A stretch of DNA of 64,000 nt, taken from Saccharopolyspora rhizosphaerae. Its GTDB lineage: Bacteria; Actinomycetota; Actinomycetes; Mycobacteriales; Pseudonocardiaceae. The notes below the pieces were generated by a model. The model did not search any database and was not told the origin of the DNA. It saw only the letters and a program-made list of their open reading frames with translations. Below are positions 15,797-27,720 of this stretch, piece after piece. A program made the position numbers and the translations under genes. Positions within the stretch are counted from its first letter, which is position 1. Each line of letters opens with the position of its first letter. The stretch lies in contig NZ_RSAA01000008.1 in the NCBI RefSeq assembly GCF_003931915.1, forward strand, positions 124,001 to 188,000, written 5' to 3'.

Positions 15797-16909
15797 TCAG
15801 CTGGCGAGCTGCTTGAGGCGCTCGAAGCCTTCCCGGAACTGGTTGATGTCGGTGCTCCCGCTGATGCCGGGAACCTTGCCCTTGTCGGTGTACTGCCAGA
15901 AGTCCCAGTCCTGGAAGCCCTTGGGCACCGTGGGGCTGTCGACCTCGTAGGCGGCCAGCCACAGCTCGTGGTCCTTGAAGGCGTCAGTGCCGCCCATGCA
16001 CTGCTTCCAGAAGGACGGGTTGGCGTAGATGATCGGGTCCTTGCCGGTCCGCTGCTTGACCGTGTCGTTGAACGACTTGGTCCACTGGTTCATCTCGTTG
16101 ACGCTCTTGCCGTAGCAGCTACCGCCGCTGGGGTCGACCTCGAGGTCGAGGACCGGGGGCAGGGTCTTGCCGTCGTTCTTGTAGTCGATGATGTCCAGGA
16201 AGCGGTTGGCCTGGGTCGCGCCGTCCGACTCGTCGGGCCGTGCGAAGTGGTAGGCGCCGGCGATCAGACCCGCGTCCTTGGCACCGTGGTACTGCTCGGA
16301 GTACTTCGGGCTCTTGAAGTTGGTGCCGTCACTGGCCAGCACGAAGGTGAACTTCTTGCCGTCGGCGGCGACCTTCTTCCAGTCGACGTTGCCGTTGTGG
16401 TTGGACACATCGATGCCCTCGACGGGCGGGCCCACCGGAGCCTCCTGCTTCGGCTGCTCACCCTTGGCTTCGGTCTTGGTCTCCGCACGGGTCTGCGGCG
16501 GGTCGGCCTTCTTGTGCTCGCCCTGCGAGGCGGCCATCGGGGCGGCCACGGCGGCTTCCGCGACGTCGTGCTCGTCGTCACCGCCGGCGACGCCGCCGAT
16601 GATCAGGCCGACGACGCCCACGGCGGCCAGCCCGGCACCCACCTGCACCGAGCGCTGCCGGGAGGCACTCCGGACGGACTCGGGGACGTGCGGCGCGACC
16701 CTCTCCCGGACGCGCCGAACCATCGGGGACAGCCACTGCTCGACACGCCCCGACGCCGTGCGGGGAGCGTCGGCCTGGGCGTGCCACCCACGCTCGGTGG
16801 ACTCGTGCTTCGGGGTCGAGACGGAATCGTTGTTCTCGGGGAACTTGCTGTGGTCGGGGGTTTCGGGTTTCACGAGCCCCACACTCCGCGACGGAGCGTG
16901 CTCTGCCAT
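15797..16909 (-). CDS. Membrane-anchored GH25 muramidase
   Basis: 370 residues. A basic cytoplasmic part (1-87) is followed by one membrane segment (88-110), an Ala/Lys/Glu-rich linker (111-162) and a GH25 lysozyme domain (163-370). The domain has GIDVSNHNG at 165-173, catalytic pair Asp255/Glu257 in VLDLEVD, and FWQYTDKGKVPG near the end. GH25 enzymes cleave the MurNAc-GlcNAc bond of peptidoglycan. The topology (short N-terminal part inside, enzyme outside and tethered) differs from the usual secreted GH25 enzyme and suggests local wall remodelling rather than defence. A sequence-diverse 87-residue cytoplasmic tail leaves room for intracellular control. Monocistronic as far as can be seen. 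Confidence 0.9.
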   Translation of the reverse strand: MAEHAPSRSVGLVKPETPDHSKFPENNDSVSTPKHESTERGWHAQADAPRTASGRVEQWLSPMVRRVRERVAPHVPESVRSASRQRSVQVGAGLAAVGVVGLIIGGVAGGDDEHDVAEAAVAAPMAASQGEHKKADPPQTRAETKTEAKGEQPKQEAPVGPPVEGIDVSNHNGNVDWKKVAADGKKFTFVLASDGTNFKSPKYSEQYHGAKDAGLIAGAYHFARPDESDGATQANRFLDIIDYKNDGKTLPPVLDLEVDPSGGSCYGKSVNEMNQWTKSFNDTVKQRTGKDPIIYANPSFWKQCMGGTDAFKDHELWLAAYEVDSPTVPKGFQDWDFWQYTDKGKVPGISGSTDINQFREGFERLKQLAS

Positions 16910-17075
16910 CGAGGTTTATACGTAGGCGACTACCTAGTTTAACCCCATCGGGTATCGAGATCCTCATGTTCGCTCACGCAGCGTGAAACCACCCGGTGGC
17001 TCGGGGAATCCTAACGGCGCTTCCACGCCATCGTCACCGCCCCACTCCCCTGCTGGGCCGGAGCGGCCGCCCGCG

Positions 17076-18581
17076 TCAGGGCGTTCGCGCCGGTGCGCGG
17101 CTCCCCCGGCGACGCAGCGGAGCGGCGACGGCCAGCAGCAGCGCCACCACCGCCACGGACCAGAGGGTGGTGCTGAGCGGACCGGAGACGAGGATCGAGA
17201 GGTCGCCCTCGGAGATCGTCAGAGCGCGACGGAGCTGCTGCTCGGCGATCGGCCCGAGGATGAGCCCGACCACGGCCGGGGCCACCGGGATGTCCGCCTG
17301 GCGCATCAGCAGCCCCACCAGCCCCAGCACGCACAGGACCACCAGGTCTCCGGTCGTGCCGCCGGCGGCGTAGGTGCCCAGCGCCGCGAAGACCAGCACC
17401 CCGGCGTAGATGCTGTGCGCGGGCATCGTCAGCAGCTTGGCCCACATCCGCACCAGCGGGAGGTTGAGCACCAGCAGCACCAGGTTGCCGATGTAGAGGC
17501 TGGCGATGAGCGTCCACACCAGCGGCCCGGACTCCTCGAACAGCTCGGGGCCGGGCTGCAGCCCGTAGGACTGGAACGCCGTGAGGATGACCGCGGCCGT
17601 CGCCGAGGTCGGCAGGCCGAGGGTCAGCAGCGGCACCAGCACGCCCGCCGAGGCCGCGTTGTTGGCCGCCTCCGGCCCGGCGACCCCCTCGATCGCGCCG
17701 TGCCCGAACTCCTCCGGGTGCTTGGTGAGCTTGCGCTCGACGCTGTAGCTCAGGAACGTCGGCACCTCGGCCCCACCGGCGGGCAGGCTGCCGATCGGGA
17801 ACCCCAGCAGCGTCCCCCGCAGCCACGCCGGCCAGGAGCGCCGCAGGTCGGAGCGCGAGAGCACGACGCGCTCGCGCAGCGGCTGCACGGTCGAGGCGCC
17901 GGTGCCACTGAGCAGGTGTCCGAAGGACTCGGTGAGCGCGAACAGCGCGATCACCACGATGACCACGTCGATGCCGTCCAGCAGCGAGTCCACGCCGAAG
18001 GTCAGCCGGGGCTGCCCCGTCTGCGAGTCGATGCCCACCAGACCGACGGCGACTCCGACCAGCAGGCTCGCGACACCTTTGAGCAGGTCGGGGCCGAGCA
18101 GGGCGCTGACGGTCACGAACGCCACCGCCATCAGCGCCACGTACTCGGGCGGACCGAAGCTGGTGGCGAAGCCGGCCACCACCGGCGCGAGGAACGTCAG
18201 CCCGAGCGTGCCGATGGTCCCGGCCACGAAGCTGCCGAGCGCTGCCGTGGCCAGGGCGGCCGCGGCCCGCCCCGCCCGCGCCATCTTGTTGCCCTCCAGC
18301 GCCGAGACCATCGAGGCGCTCTCACCAGGGGTGTTGAGCAGGATCGAGGTCGTCGACCCGCCGTACATGCCGCCGTAGTAGATGCCGGCGAACATGATCA
18401 GCGCGCTGGAAGCGTCCAGCCGGAAGGTGATCGGCAGCAGCAGCGCCACGGTCAGCGCGGGCCCGATGCCGGGCAGCACGCCGACGGCGGTGCCGATGGT
18501 CACGCCCACCAGCGCCCACAGCAGGTGGGCCGGCGTGAGGGCCGCGGCGAAGCCGTCGAGCAGCAGTCCTACCTGTTCCAC
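17076..18581 (-). CDS. tctA: TctA large membrane subunit, tripartite tricarboxylate transporter (copy 1)
   Basis: 501 residues with about eleven hydrophobic segments. Family signatures [20 protein letters not shown] at about 29-48, [20 protein letters not shown] at about 68-87 and the related inverted-half motif [16 protein letters not shown] at about 255. TctA forms the substrate channel and works with TctB and the extracytoplasmic binding protein TctC; substrates in the family include citrate, other carboxylates and terephthalate. GTG at 18581 overlaps the last base of the tctB stop (TAGTG). Its stop lies in a 17-base string that recurs at 44993-45009. Confidence 0.9.
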   Translation of the reverse strand: MEQVGLLLDGFAAALTPAHLLWALVGVTIGTAVGVLPGIGPALTVALLLPITFRLDASSALIMFAGIYYGGMYGGSTTSILLNTPGESASMVSALEGNKMARAGRAAAALATAALGSFVAGTIGTLGLTFLAPVVAGFATSFGPPEYVALMAVAFVTVSALLGPDLLKGVASLLVGVAVGLVGIDSQTGQPRLTFGVDSLLDGIDVVIVVIALFALTESFGHLLSGTGASTVQPLRERVVLSRSDLRRSWPAWLRGTLLGFPIGSLPAGGAEVPTFLSYSVERKLTKHPEEFGHGAIEGVAGPEAANNAASAGVLVPLLTLGLPTSATAAVILTAFQSYGLQPGPELFEESGPLVWTLIASLYIGNLVLLVLNLPLVRMWAKLLTMPAHSIYAGVLVFAALGTYAAGGTTGDLVVLCVLGLVGLLMRQADIPVAPAVVGLILGPIAEQQLRRALTISEGDLSILVSGPLSTTLWSVAVVALLLAVAAPLRRRGSRAPARTP

Positions 18582-19051
18582 TAGAAACCCCACGGTCCGC
18601 TGGGCAGGCTCAGCCCGATGAGCCGGTCGAAGACGAAGAACACCGCCGTGGCCAACGCCCACCCGTAGGCGAGCAGCACCCAGCGGCGAGGAGCGCCGAG
18701 CAGCAGCGCGGCCGCCACGAACAACCCGGTGGCGGTGGCGACGTAGCCGAGCAGCGGCAGCAGCACGGCGAAGGCCAGCAGGGCACCGACCAGCGCGGCC
18801 ACCCGCCACGCGGCCCCGGAGCGCGGGACTGCCTCCGCTGTGCGGAGCCGGAGGCCGGACTGCACCAGCAGCCCGAGGCCGACCCCGCCGAGCAGCACGG
18901 CGACGAGCACCGGCATCACGGCGGGTCCCATCGCCGAGCCCAGGCCGGGCAACCGCATCGCGTCGGCGACGATCACCACCGCACCCAGCAGCATCAACGC
19001 CCCGAACAGCCCGGTGGCGAGCGCGGTTCGACGGTCGTGCACGGAGCTCAC
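18581..19051 (-). CDS. tctB: TctB small membrane subunit (copy 1)
   Basis: 156 residues with four predicted membrane helices (about 10-30, 40-60, 80-115 as a long or double span, and 120-145), the layout of the DUF1468/TctB family. The GTG at 19051 overlaps the TctC stop (GTGA), and its stop overlaps the start of tctA. TctB sequences are poorly conserved, so assignment rests mainly on size, hydrophobicity and position between tctC and tctA. Confidence 0.85.
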   Translation of the reverse strand: MSSVHDRRTALATGLFGALMLLGAVVIVADAMRLPGLGSAMGPAVMPVLVAVLLGGVGLGLLVQSGLRLRTAEAVPRSGAAWRVAALVGALLAFAVLLPLLGYVATATGLFVAAALLLGAPRRWVLLAYGWALATAVFFVFDRLIGLSLPSGPWGF

Positions 19052-20046
19052 CCCAACCCGATCTTGCCGAGCACGTCGGACACCCGGTCCTGCTCGCGTC
19101 GCAGGAACGCCTCGAACTCCGGGCCGCCCGAGGTCGCGTCGCCCCAGCCCTGCTCGGCCAGGGTCTCCCGCCACTGGGGCGACCGGGTCATCTCCAGCAG
19201 TGCCTGCTCCAGAGCGCTCTCCTGCTCCGGGGAAATCCCGGCGGGAGCGACGACACCGCGCCAGTTGTCCAGCTCGACGTCGAGGCCGCTCTCCTCGAGC
19301 GTGGGCACCTCGGGCAGCGTCGGCGCCCGCTGCGCGCTGGAGACCGCCAGCGCCCGCATCTGCCCGGCGGTGATCTGCGGTTCGAGCTCGGAGACCCCGG
19401 AGATCGCGATGGTGGCCCGCCCGGACAGCGCGGTGCTGAGCAGTTCGCCGCCTCCGGAGTGCGCGACGTAGGAGAGCTGCGCGGGGTCGGCACCGACGGC
19501 TTGGGCGAGCAGCCCGGCCAGGATGTGCTCGGCGCCGCCGGCGGACCCACCGGCGATGGACACCGCGCGCAGGTCCTGCCGCATCCGGGCGTTGAGGTCC
19601 GAGAGCGAGCGGATCGGCGAATCCGCAGGCACCGCGATGACCTCGGCGTCGGTCGTCAACCGGATCAACGGGGTGGTGTCGTCGAGCGAGACCGGTGAGT
19701 CGTTCGCCCGGACAGCCCCGACCATGATCAGCCCGGTGACCATCAGCTGCGTCGGGTCACCCTGGTAGCGGACGAACTGGCTGAGCCCGATGGTCCCGCC
19801 GGCGCCGGTCACGTTGTAGACCTCGGTGCGCCCGGCCTTGTCCTGCAGCGCGTTCTGCATCTCGCGGGCGGTCTGGTCCCAGCCGCCGCCGGGCGCTGCC
19901 GGTGCCATCAGCCGCAGTTGCCGGTCGCCGAGCACCTGCGCGACCGGGCTGCCCTGCCGCTGGTCGTCGGGAGCGGTGGCGACGACGGCGCCCGTGAGCA
20001 GCACCGCCACCACCCAGGGGATCGCTTTCACCGGAGCACGCCGCAT
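19048..20046 (-). CDS. tctC: TctC-type solute-binding protein (copy 1)
   Basis: 332 residues. N-terminal export signal (basic MRRAPVK then a hydrophobic stretch to about residue 26), without a clear lipobox. TctC family fold: [12 protein letters not shown] at about 51-62 is the carboxylate-binding loop, then [24 protein letters not shown] and a C-terminal helical part. Chosen start is the ATG at 20046. First gene of tctC-tctB-tctA, each overlapping the next. A near-perfect palindrome lies 24 bases upstream. No two-component pair adjoins this copy, unlike copy 2. Confidence 0.9.
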   Translation of the reverse strand: MRRAPVKAIPWVVAVLLTGAVVATAPDDQRQGSPVAQVLGDRQLRLMAPAAPGGGWDQTAREMQNALQDKAGRTEVYNVTGAGGTIGLSQFVRYQGDPTQLMVTGLIMVGAVRANDSPVSLDDTTPLIRLTTDAEVIAVPADSPIRSLSDLNARMRQDLRAVSIAGGSAGGAEHILAGLLAQAVGADPAQLSYVAHSGGGELLSTALSGRATIAISGVSELEPQITAGQMRALAVSSAQRAPTLPEVPTLEESGLDVELDNWRGVVAPAGISPEQESALEQALLEMTRSPQWRETLAEQGWGDATSGGPEFEAFLRREQDRVSDVLGKIGLG

Positions 20047-20069
20047 GGATCGCCTCGTTCCGCGCTGAC

Positions 20070-20095
20070 GGACTGTCCACAGCTGTGTACAGTCC
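20070..20095. promoter_or_regulatory. 26-bp palindrome upstream of tctC (copy 1)
   Basis: Palindrome with half GGACTGTcCACAG, symmetric except for one mismatched pair, beginning 24 bases before the tctC start and within the tctC/tex divergent region. Its position suggests an operator or response-regulator site. The regulator is unknown. Confidence 0.6.
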
Positions 20096-20272
20096 CGCAC
20101 TCCGCTGAGACAAGGGTCACAGCGCCCCGAACTCGGCCCGCACCAACGGATCGCCGAGGCCCCCGGCCGCGCCGACACGCCGAGCCGACTGGCACGGTTG
20201 CGCTGGTGACCCGTCGGGCACAATGCTCGACCGGATCTGGCGAAGATCGCAGAGAAGGCGGAACCAGGAAAC

Positions 20273-22648
<2,376 letters not shown>

Positions 22649-22658
22649 GCTGAAGCAA

Positions 22659-22700
22659 GCGAAGGGCTCCTCCGGTTCACCCACCGGAGGAGCCCTTCGC
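22659..22700. terminator. Bidirectional terminator after tex
   Basis: Perfect 18-bp stem, GCGAAGGGCTCCTCCGGT paired with its complement, around a TCACCC loop. It lies between the end of tex (22648) and the end of the convergent DUF397-like gene (22707). Confidence 0.85.
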
Positions 22701-22706
22701 GTTCCC

Positions 22707-22895
22707 TCACCGGTCGAACCGTCCGGTCTTGACCACAGCCACGAACGCCTGCCACTGCTCGGCGGAAGTGGTGATGCAGCTTCGACGGGACACGTCCCGC
22801 ACGATGGCTCCGCTCCTCGAGGGGAGCACCTCGATGCGGGAACCCGACTCCCGAGACCGCGACGGGGTTCGCCCTCCGGCCGGTTCCGCTGTCAT
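22707..22895 (-). CDS. Short DUF397-like protein
   Basis: 62 residues. The second half fits the DUF397 pattern: IEVLPSRSGAIVRD, then a W-x-A-F segment (EQWQAFVAVVKTGRFD) at the C-terminus. The N-terminal W-x-K-S-S-x-S block normal for this family is missing, replaced by a Ser/Arg-rich stretch, so the gene is shortened or diverged. DUF397 proteins usually accompany an Xre regulator with a DUF5753 domain; none is intact here. Start ATG 22895 with AGGAGGTG upstream. It may be a relic of such a pair, since the region upstream looks decayed. Confidence 0.6.
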   Translation of the reverse strand: MTAEPAGGRTPSRSRESGSRIEVLPSRSGAIVRDVSRRSCITTSAEQWQAFVAVVKTGRFDR

Positions 22896-23550
22896 CTCCT
22901 CGCACCTCCTGGGTCTGGAGGACGTCCGCGAGCACTCTCGCCTCCAGGGACTGTCCAAAATCGGCGCACCGCATCCTCATCGACCGCGTGAGGCGCTGGC
23001 CCGCCGCGGGCTCTGAACGCTTTCGTGGCGAGTACGCCGGGACGCCGTGCACGGACATACATCGGAGCGGCGCACGGAGTCCACGGAGGCGCTGCGCTCG
23101 CCCGTCGGGAGTCTCCGCTACCCGCACCGCCAAGCGGATCGATCCTTCAGCAGCTCCTGGCAGACGACCACTCCTCCCGTCGGCCGGACGTCCTGCGGTT
23201 CAGCGCACTCCAGCACTCCCTCGCACCGGTCGACCCGGACCATGCTCGGAGGGAGAACGAGTGCCGGACAACGACTTCAGAGTGTGCTCCGCAGAGCAGG
23301 TTCCCTCCGGTCAACGAGCGAACACGTGCAGGCGCGCGTCCACACAGGACGGAGAAGAGTGACCTCCTTGCCGGTGCGCTCGGAGTGCTCCTCCGCGAGC
23401 TCGACGTAGATCAGCGCGTGCACGTCGATCAGGTCGGCAGTTCGACGAAGAGCGGCTGCACATCCCGTTCACCGAGCTCCGCACTGGCCGAGGTCCTCGG
23501 CGGTCGCCCATCACTGAGAACGCGAAGCCGGTTCGCAGCGGGGGTCCGGC
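22896..23550. other. Gene-poor stretch with a dispersed repeat and possible gene remnants
   Basis: About 650 bases without a convincing gene. It includes the dispersed repeat copy at 23012-23137. On the minus strand, short stretches such as RDVQPLFVELPT (ending at 23429) and a frame reading DVHALIYVELAEEHSERTGK (about 23365-23425) look protein-like but are in different frames and broken by stops. This may be a decayed gene. I see no transposase or RNA gene. Confidence 0.45.
23012..23137 (+). repeat. Dispersed intergenic repeat, copy A
   Basis: Shares with 54691-54807 three exact blocks in the same order and orientation: TTCGTGGCGAGTACGCCG, GGAGCGGCGCACGGAG and ACCCGCACCGCCAAGCGGA, with variable spacers between. 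Both copies sit in intergenic DNA upstream of a minus-strand regulator gene or downstream of a divergent one. The middle block can pair with a downstream GCGCTC-type segment in each copy. Confidence 0.7.
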
Positions 23551-24312
23551 TCAGCTGTTGGCCTTCTCCCGGCCGCCGTCCGGAGCCTCCCTCTGGGACA
23601 TGACCTCTGCCATGCGCTCGCCGACGACCGAGGGGATGAGGCGTTCGGCGGAGCGGATCGCGGCCGCCTGCAACGCGTTGAACACCAGCGGACGCATCCG
23701 GTCGATGACGTCGGCCAGGAACGGGGTGACGTCCTCCGCGCACGAGGTGCGGGTGACCACGTGCTGCTTCACCAGGTCCGCGAGGTCGTCGCCGAGCGAG
23801 TCGACCTTCTGCAGCAGCTCTTCGGCGATCGTCAGCGTGTCGCTGAGCGGGATGCCGAGAGCGACCATCTCCACGGCCGCGTCGTAGAGCAGCGGAGACG
23901 TGGTCACGAAACCACGTCCGCGACGTTCCAGGACCCCCAGGTCGATGACGCGCTTGATCGTTCCCGGGGTGACCTGCGCGCCGAAGTTCTCCCGCAACTC
24001 CCCGAGCGTCACCGCGCGTGGGGATTCCACGGCCCACGTGCGGTCGGCGACGGTTTCCTCCAGACCGAGCACGTCCCCGAGGCTGCGGCCCGACTCCCAG
24101 GCACCGATCATCTCCTTGATCTGCGCGAACGCGTACCCGCGCTCCAACATGCTGATGATCAGCTTGAGCCGCGTCAGGTGCGCGTCGGAGTAGATCGCCG
24201 CACGGCCTTCCTTGCGCGGTGGCGGCAAGAGCTCGCGGTCCTGGTAGACGCGCACGTTGCGCACAGTCGTCCCCGCGGCCCGGGCAAGGTCGTCGATCCG
24301 GTAGTCCACCAC
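23551..24312 (-). CDS. MerR-family transcriptional regulator
   Basis: 253 residues. N-terminal MerR winged helix: YRIDDLARAAGTTVRNVRVY at about 3-22, DRELLPPPRK and YSDAHLTRLKLI, then a coiled dimerisation helix and a 150-residue effector domain of unknown ligand. Only one Cys in that domain, so it is not a classical metal sensor. GTG at 24312 chosen because a TACACT hexamer lies seven bases upstream, which fits a leaderless transcript. It follows tctA copy 2 on the same strand but is separated by a terminator hairpin, so it is probably expressed on its own. Target unknown. Confidence 0.85.
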   Translation of the reverse strand: MVDYRIDDLARAAGTTVRNVRVYQDRELLPPPRKEGRAAIYSDAHLTRLKLIISMLERGYAFAQIKEMIGAWESGRSLGDVLGLEETVADRTWAVESPRAVTLGELRENFGAQVTPGTIKRVIDLGVLERRGRGFVTTSPLLYDAAVEMVALGIPLSDTLTIAEELLQKVDSLGDDLADLVKQHVVTRTSCAEDVTPFLADVIDRMRPLVFNALQAAAIRSAERLIPSVVGERMAEVMSQREAPDGGREKANS

Positions 24313-24405
24313 TCGGAACAGTGTAGTTTCCCCGCGCAAGGCGCGCCGATCATGTGCGCTGCTCACGTTTTCGGCCCCGCAGCGCGAAAACGCCCGCCGC
24401 GCAGG

Positions 24406-24446
24406 GAAGCGGCCCGGTCGGACAGGGGCTTCGACCGGGCCGCTTC
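24406..24446. terminator. Terminator after tctA (copy 2)
   Basis: Perfect 15-bp stem GAAGCGGCCCGGTCG with its complement and an 11-base loop, just downstream of the minus-strand tctA stop at 24468. Confidence 0.8.
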
Positions 24447-24467
24447 GACGGGTGGACGCTCCGGGGC

Positions 24468-25994
24468 TCAGGCGTCCACCCGCTCCCCCTCCTGGGGGTC
24501 TTCCTGCTCGGCCTTGCGGCCGCGCAGCAGCACGGCCAGCAGCGGCCACACCAGGATCAGCGCAACGACGCAGTACACGGTGAGGGAGAACGGCGTGTTG
24601 ACCAGCCCGCTCAGACTGCCGTCGCTGATCTGCAGGGCGCGGCGCATCTGCTGCTCCGACGTCGGCCCGAGGATCACCGCGATGATCGCCGGCAGGATCG
24701 GCAACCCGTAGCGGCGCATGGCGAAACCGATGACGCCGATCACGAACAGCAGCACCAGGTCCAGCGGCTCACCGCCGACCGCGTACGCACCGACGCTGGC
24801 GAAGAACAGGATGCCCGCGTACAGGTACGGCCGCGGGATCTGCAGCAGCTTGGCCCACACCGGCGCCAGCGGCAGGTTCAGCACCAGCAGCAGCACCGAG
24901 CCGATGAACATGCTGGCGATCAACGCCCACACCATCTCGGACTCGCGCGCGAACAGCAGCGGACCGGGCTGGATGCCGTACTGCTGGAACGCCGCGAGCA
25001 TCACCGCGGCGACCGCCGTGGTCGGCAGGCCCAGCGTCAGCATCGACACCATGGTGCCCGCTGCCGACGCGCTCGCCGCCGCCTCCGGGCCGGCCACGCC
25101 TTCGATGGCGCCCTTGCCGAACTCCTCGCGGTGCCGGGACAACCGGCGCTCGGTCACGTAGGACAGGAACGTGGGGATCTCCGCGCCACCGGCGGGAACC
25201 GCGCCGAAGGGGAATCCGATGAACGGCCCCCGCAGCCACGGCTTCCAGGTGCGGCGCACGTCGGACCCGCTCAACAGCGCGCGGCCGACCGGGATCGGCT
25301 CGGCCTTGCTGCGCCGCAGGTGCGCGGCGACCCACAGCGACTCGCCGATGGCGAAGAGCCCGACCGCCACGATGACGACGTCGACGCCGTCGGACAGGTG
25401 CAGCAGGCCGAACGTCAGCCGCTGCTGACCGGTCATCTCGTCCAGGCCGATGATCCCGATGGTCAGGCCGATCAGCAGCGAGGCGAAGCCGCGGACCCGG
25501 GACTTGCCGAGCACGGAGGTGATCGCGATGAACGCCAGGACGGTGATCGCCAGGTAGTCCGGCGCTCCGATGTCCACGGCCAGCGACGCCACCGTCGGCG
25601 CCAGCAGCACCAGCAGGGTCAACCCGATGATCGCGCCGATGAAGTGCCCGACCGCCGCGGTCGCCAGCGCCTGCGCGCCACGACCCTTGCGGGCCATCGG
25701 GTTCCCCTCCAGCGCGGCGATCACCGAGAAGCTCTCCCCCGGCGTGTTCAGCAGGATCGACGTCGTCGACCCGCCGAACATGCCGCCGAAGTAGATGCCG
25801 GCGAACATGATGAACGCGCTGGTGGGCTCGAGCGCGTAGGTGACGGGCAGCAGCAGTGCCACCGCCATCGCCGGCCCGATGCCGGGAAGCACGCCGATCG
25901 CGGTGCCCAGCAGCACGCCGAGCGCCGCCCACACCAGGTTCATCGGTGTCAGCGCGGTGGCGAAACCGTCGAGCAGCAGGTTCAGCGATTCCAT
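24468..25994 (-). CDS. tctA: TctA large membrane subunit (copy 2)
   Basis: 508 residues, many hydrophobic helices. Same signatures as copy 1 with clear differences: [20 protein letters not shown] at about 29-48, [20 protein letters not shown] at about 68-87 and [16 protein letters not shown] at about 255. Divergence between the two copies suggests different substrates rather than a recent duplication. ATG at 25994, three bases after the tctB stop. Last gene of tctC-tctB-tctA, followed by a terminator. Confidence 0.92.
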   Translation of the reverse strand: MESLNLLLDGFATALTPMNLVWAALGVLLGTAIGVLPGIGPAMAVALLLPVTYALEPTSAFIMFAGIYFGGMFGGSTTSILLNTPGESFSVIAALEGNPMARKGRGAQALATAAVGHFIGAIIGLTLLVLLAPTVASLAVDIGAPDYLAITVLAFIAITSVLGKSRVRGFASLLIGLTIGIIGLDEMTGQQRLTFGLLHLSDGVDVVIVAVGLFAIGESLWVAAHLRRSKAEPIPVGRALLSGSDVRRTWKPWLRGPFIGFPFGAVPAGGAEIPTFLSYVTERRLSRHREEFGKGAIEGVAGPEAAASASAAGTMVSMLTLGLPTTAVAAVMLAAFQQYGIQPGPLLFARESEMVWALIASMFIGSVLLLVLNLPLAPVWAKLLQIPRPYLYAGILFFASVGAYAVGGEPLDLVLLFVIGVIGFAMRRYGLPILPAIIAVILGPTSEQQMRRALQISDGSLSGLVNTPFSLTVYCVVALILVWPLLAVLLRGRKAEQEDPQEGERVDA

Positions 25995-25997
25995 CTG

Positions 25998-26534
25998 TTA
26001 CAGCACCCCCATCAGCGGGCCGCCGGGCAGGGGGACACCGAGCAGGTTGTTGAACACGAAGTACGTCAGCACCGACAGCACCGCCGCCAGCAGCGGGTCC
26101 CGCACGGTGTGGCGGCTGCCCAGCGCGTAGGCGCAGCCCCAGAAGAGGATCATCCCGGACAGCGGGAACCCGACGATGCCGATGAGCACCGCGTTGGCCA
26201 GGAACGAGGCCGACAGCAGCAGCACCGTGCGCCAGTCGCTGGGTGCCGAGAGGTCGACGTCCTCGCCCGTCTCGGACTCACCGTGCCCGCCGCGCAGCAC
26301 GTCGCGGGCCAGCAGCACCGAGACGAGCAGCAGCAGACCTCCCACGAGGAACGGCACGGTCTTGGGTCCGACCGGACCGCGCTGGGTGAAGTCGGTCGAG
26401 ATCGCCGCGGCGTCGCTGAGCACCAAGACGCCCAGCAGCGCCAGCAGCGCGCAGATGCCGAGCTCGGAGTGCTCGCGCAGCCAACTGCGCTGGGGCTCGG
26501 GGTTTTCCGGCGCCCGTGTCGTGGTTTCGGTCAT
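25998..26534 (-). CDS. tctB: TctB small membrane subunit (copy 2)
   Basis: 178 residues. A polar N-terminal tail of about 20 residues precedes four predicted membrane helices (about 25-45, 62-80, 105-140 and 145-165), consistent with the DUF1468/TctB family. ATG at 26534 overlaps the tctC stop by four bases. A Glu/Asp-rich cytoplasmic loop lies at about 85-100. Assigned chiefly by topology and gene order. Confidence 0.87.
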   Translation of the reverse strand: MTETTTRAPENPEPQRSWLREHSELGICALLALLGVLVLSDAAAISTDFTQRGPVGPKTVPFLVGGLLLLVSVLLARDVLRGGHGESETGEDVDLSAPSDWRTVLLLSASFLANAVLIGIVGFPLSGMILFWGCAYALGSRHTVRDPLLAAVLSVLTYFVFNNLLGVPLPGGPLMGVL

Positions 26535-27517
26535 GCCAGCCCCAACTCCTCGAGAACCGTGGCCACGCGGTCGTTCTCCTGCGCCAGGAACTCACCGAAC
26601 TGCGGACCCGGCTGGAACGCTTCGGTCCAGCCGTTGCGCTGCAGCGCTTCCCGCCACTCCGGGGAACCGTTGAGGCGCTCGAACAGCGACACGAGCTTGG
26701 CGCGGTCGCGCTCGTCCATCCCCGGCGGGGCGACGACGCCGCGCCAGTTGGTGAAGTTGACGTCCACACCGGACTCGAGCAGCGTCGGCGCGTCCACACC
26801 GGGCAGCCGCTCCGGACCGGTCACGGCCAGGACCCGCAGCTCCCCCGCCTCGATCTGGTCCCGGTACTCGCCGATGCCGGAGACGCCGAAGGCGACCTTG
26901 CCGCCGAGCACCGAGGCGAGCAGTTCGCCACCGCCGTCGAAGGGCACGTAGTTGACCTGCTTGGGCGAGAGCCCGATGGCCTTGGCCATGAGCATCGGTG
27001 CCAGGTGGTCGGGTCCGCCCGGGGAGGAACCGCCGCCGACCGGAACGTCACCGGGGCGGGCCTTCCAGTCGGCGATGAGCTGGTCGAGGTCCTGGTAGGG
27101 CGAATCCTTGCCGACCACGATGACGTCGGACTCCTCGACGAGCTTGGCGATCGGCGTGGTGTCCTGCAGGGAGACCGGCGAGTGGTTGGTGTAGACGCTG
27201 CCGACGACGCCCAGGCCCATCGACATGGCCAGCTTGCCGTTGCCGCGCTCGTTGACCACGCGTCCCAGGCCGACGGTGCCGCCGGCTCCGGGGAGGTTGA
27301 ACACCTCGGTGCCGCTCTGCAGCCCGGCGTCCTCCATCGCCTTGACCGCGGTGCGCGCGGTGATGTCGTACCCGCCACCGGGCGAGTTGGGAACCAGCAC
27401 CCGCAGGCCCCGGATCTGCGCTTCGGCACTGCTGTCACTGCTGGTGCTGATCAGTGGTGGCACCAGGAGCACCAGCAGCACGGCTGCGATCACAGCCATC
27501 GTGCTGCGTAGCCGCAC
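26531..27517 (-). CDS. tctC: TctC-type solute-binding protein (copy 2)
   Basis: 328 residues from GTG at 27517. Signal peptide: MRLRSTM then a hydrophobic core to about residue 24, no lipobox. TctC fold with PGGGYDITARTAVKAM at about 46-61, [25 protein letters not shown] at about 235 and a helical C-terminus. Reads away from a CitA/CitB-like two-component system whose first gene starts at 27721. In other actinobacteria and proteobacteria such pairs sense the carboxylate and switch on tctCBA, so that is the likely control here. Confidence 0.92.
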   Translation of the reverse strand: MRLRSTMAVIAAVLLVLLVPPLISTSSDSSAEAQIRGLRVLVPNSPGGGYDITARTAVKAMEDAGLQSGTEVFNLPGAGGTVGLGRVVNERGNGKLAMSMGLGVVGSVYTNHSPVSLQDTTPIAKLVEESDVIVVGKDSPYQDLDQLIADWKARPGDVPVGGGSSPGGPDHLAPMLMAKAIGLSPKQVNYVPFDGGGELLASVLGGKVAFGVSGIGEYRDQIEAGELRVLAVTGPERLPGVDAPTLLESGVDVNFTNWRGVVAPPGMDERDRAKLVSLFERLNGSPEWREALQRNGWTEAFQPGPQFGEFLAQENDRVATVLEELGLA

Positions 27518-27582
27518 GGGCGATCCCGCCTCTCCATCGTGGTCGGAACGTGAGCCGGCTCATGCTGCACTCCCGCACTGCG

Positions 27583-27603
27583 ACGTGTCTCGCTTAGACA
27601 CGT
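27583..27603. promoter_or_regulatory. Inverted repeat in the tctC/sensor-kinase divergent promoter
   Basis: ACGTGTCT-CGCTT-AGACACGT, two perfect 8-base arms with a 5-base spacer, between tctC copy 2 (start 27517) and the kinase gene (start 27721). A candidate binding site for the CitB-like response regulator. Confidence 0.6.
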
Positions 27604-27720
27604 AACGACACTTCCGGAACTTCTGTAACCGGTGCCCCGTTCCGGGCCGAGGCGGGACGACCAGGTGCTTCACCGACGCGGGGCGGCTGCGGGTTAACGT
27701 TCCCGGCGAGGAGGTGCGCG

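Noticed and set aside
11562-15962. Longer version of the TPR gene starting at 15962
   Set aside because: The added part overlaps the GH25 gene and is not TPR-like; the ATG at 15644 has a good ribosome-binding site.
24354-26951. An 865-codon plus-strand frame rich in Arg/Gln/His
   Set aside because: Antisense to tctA and tctB copy 2 and has no domain; a composition artefact.
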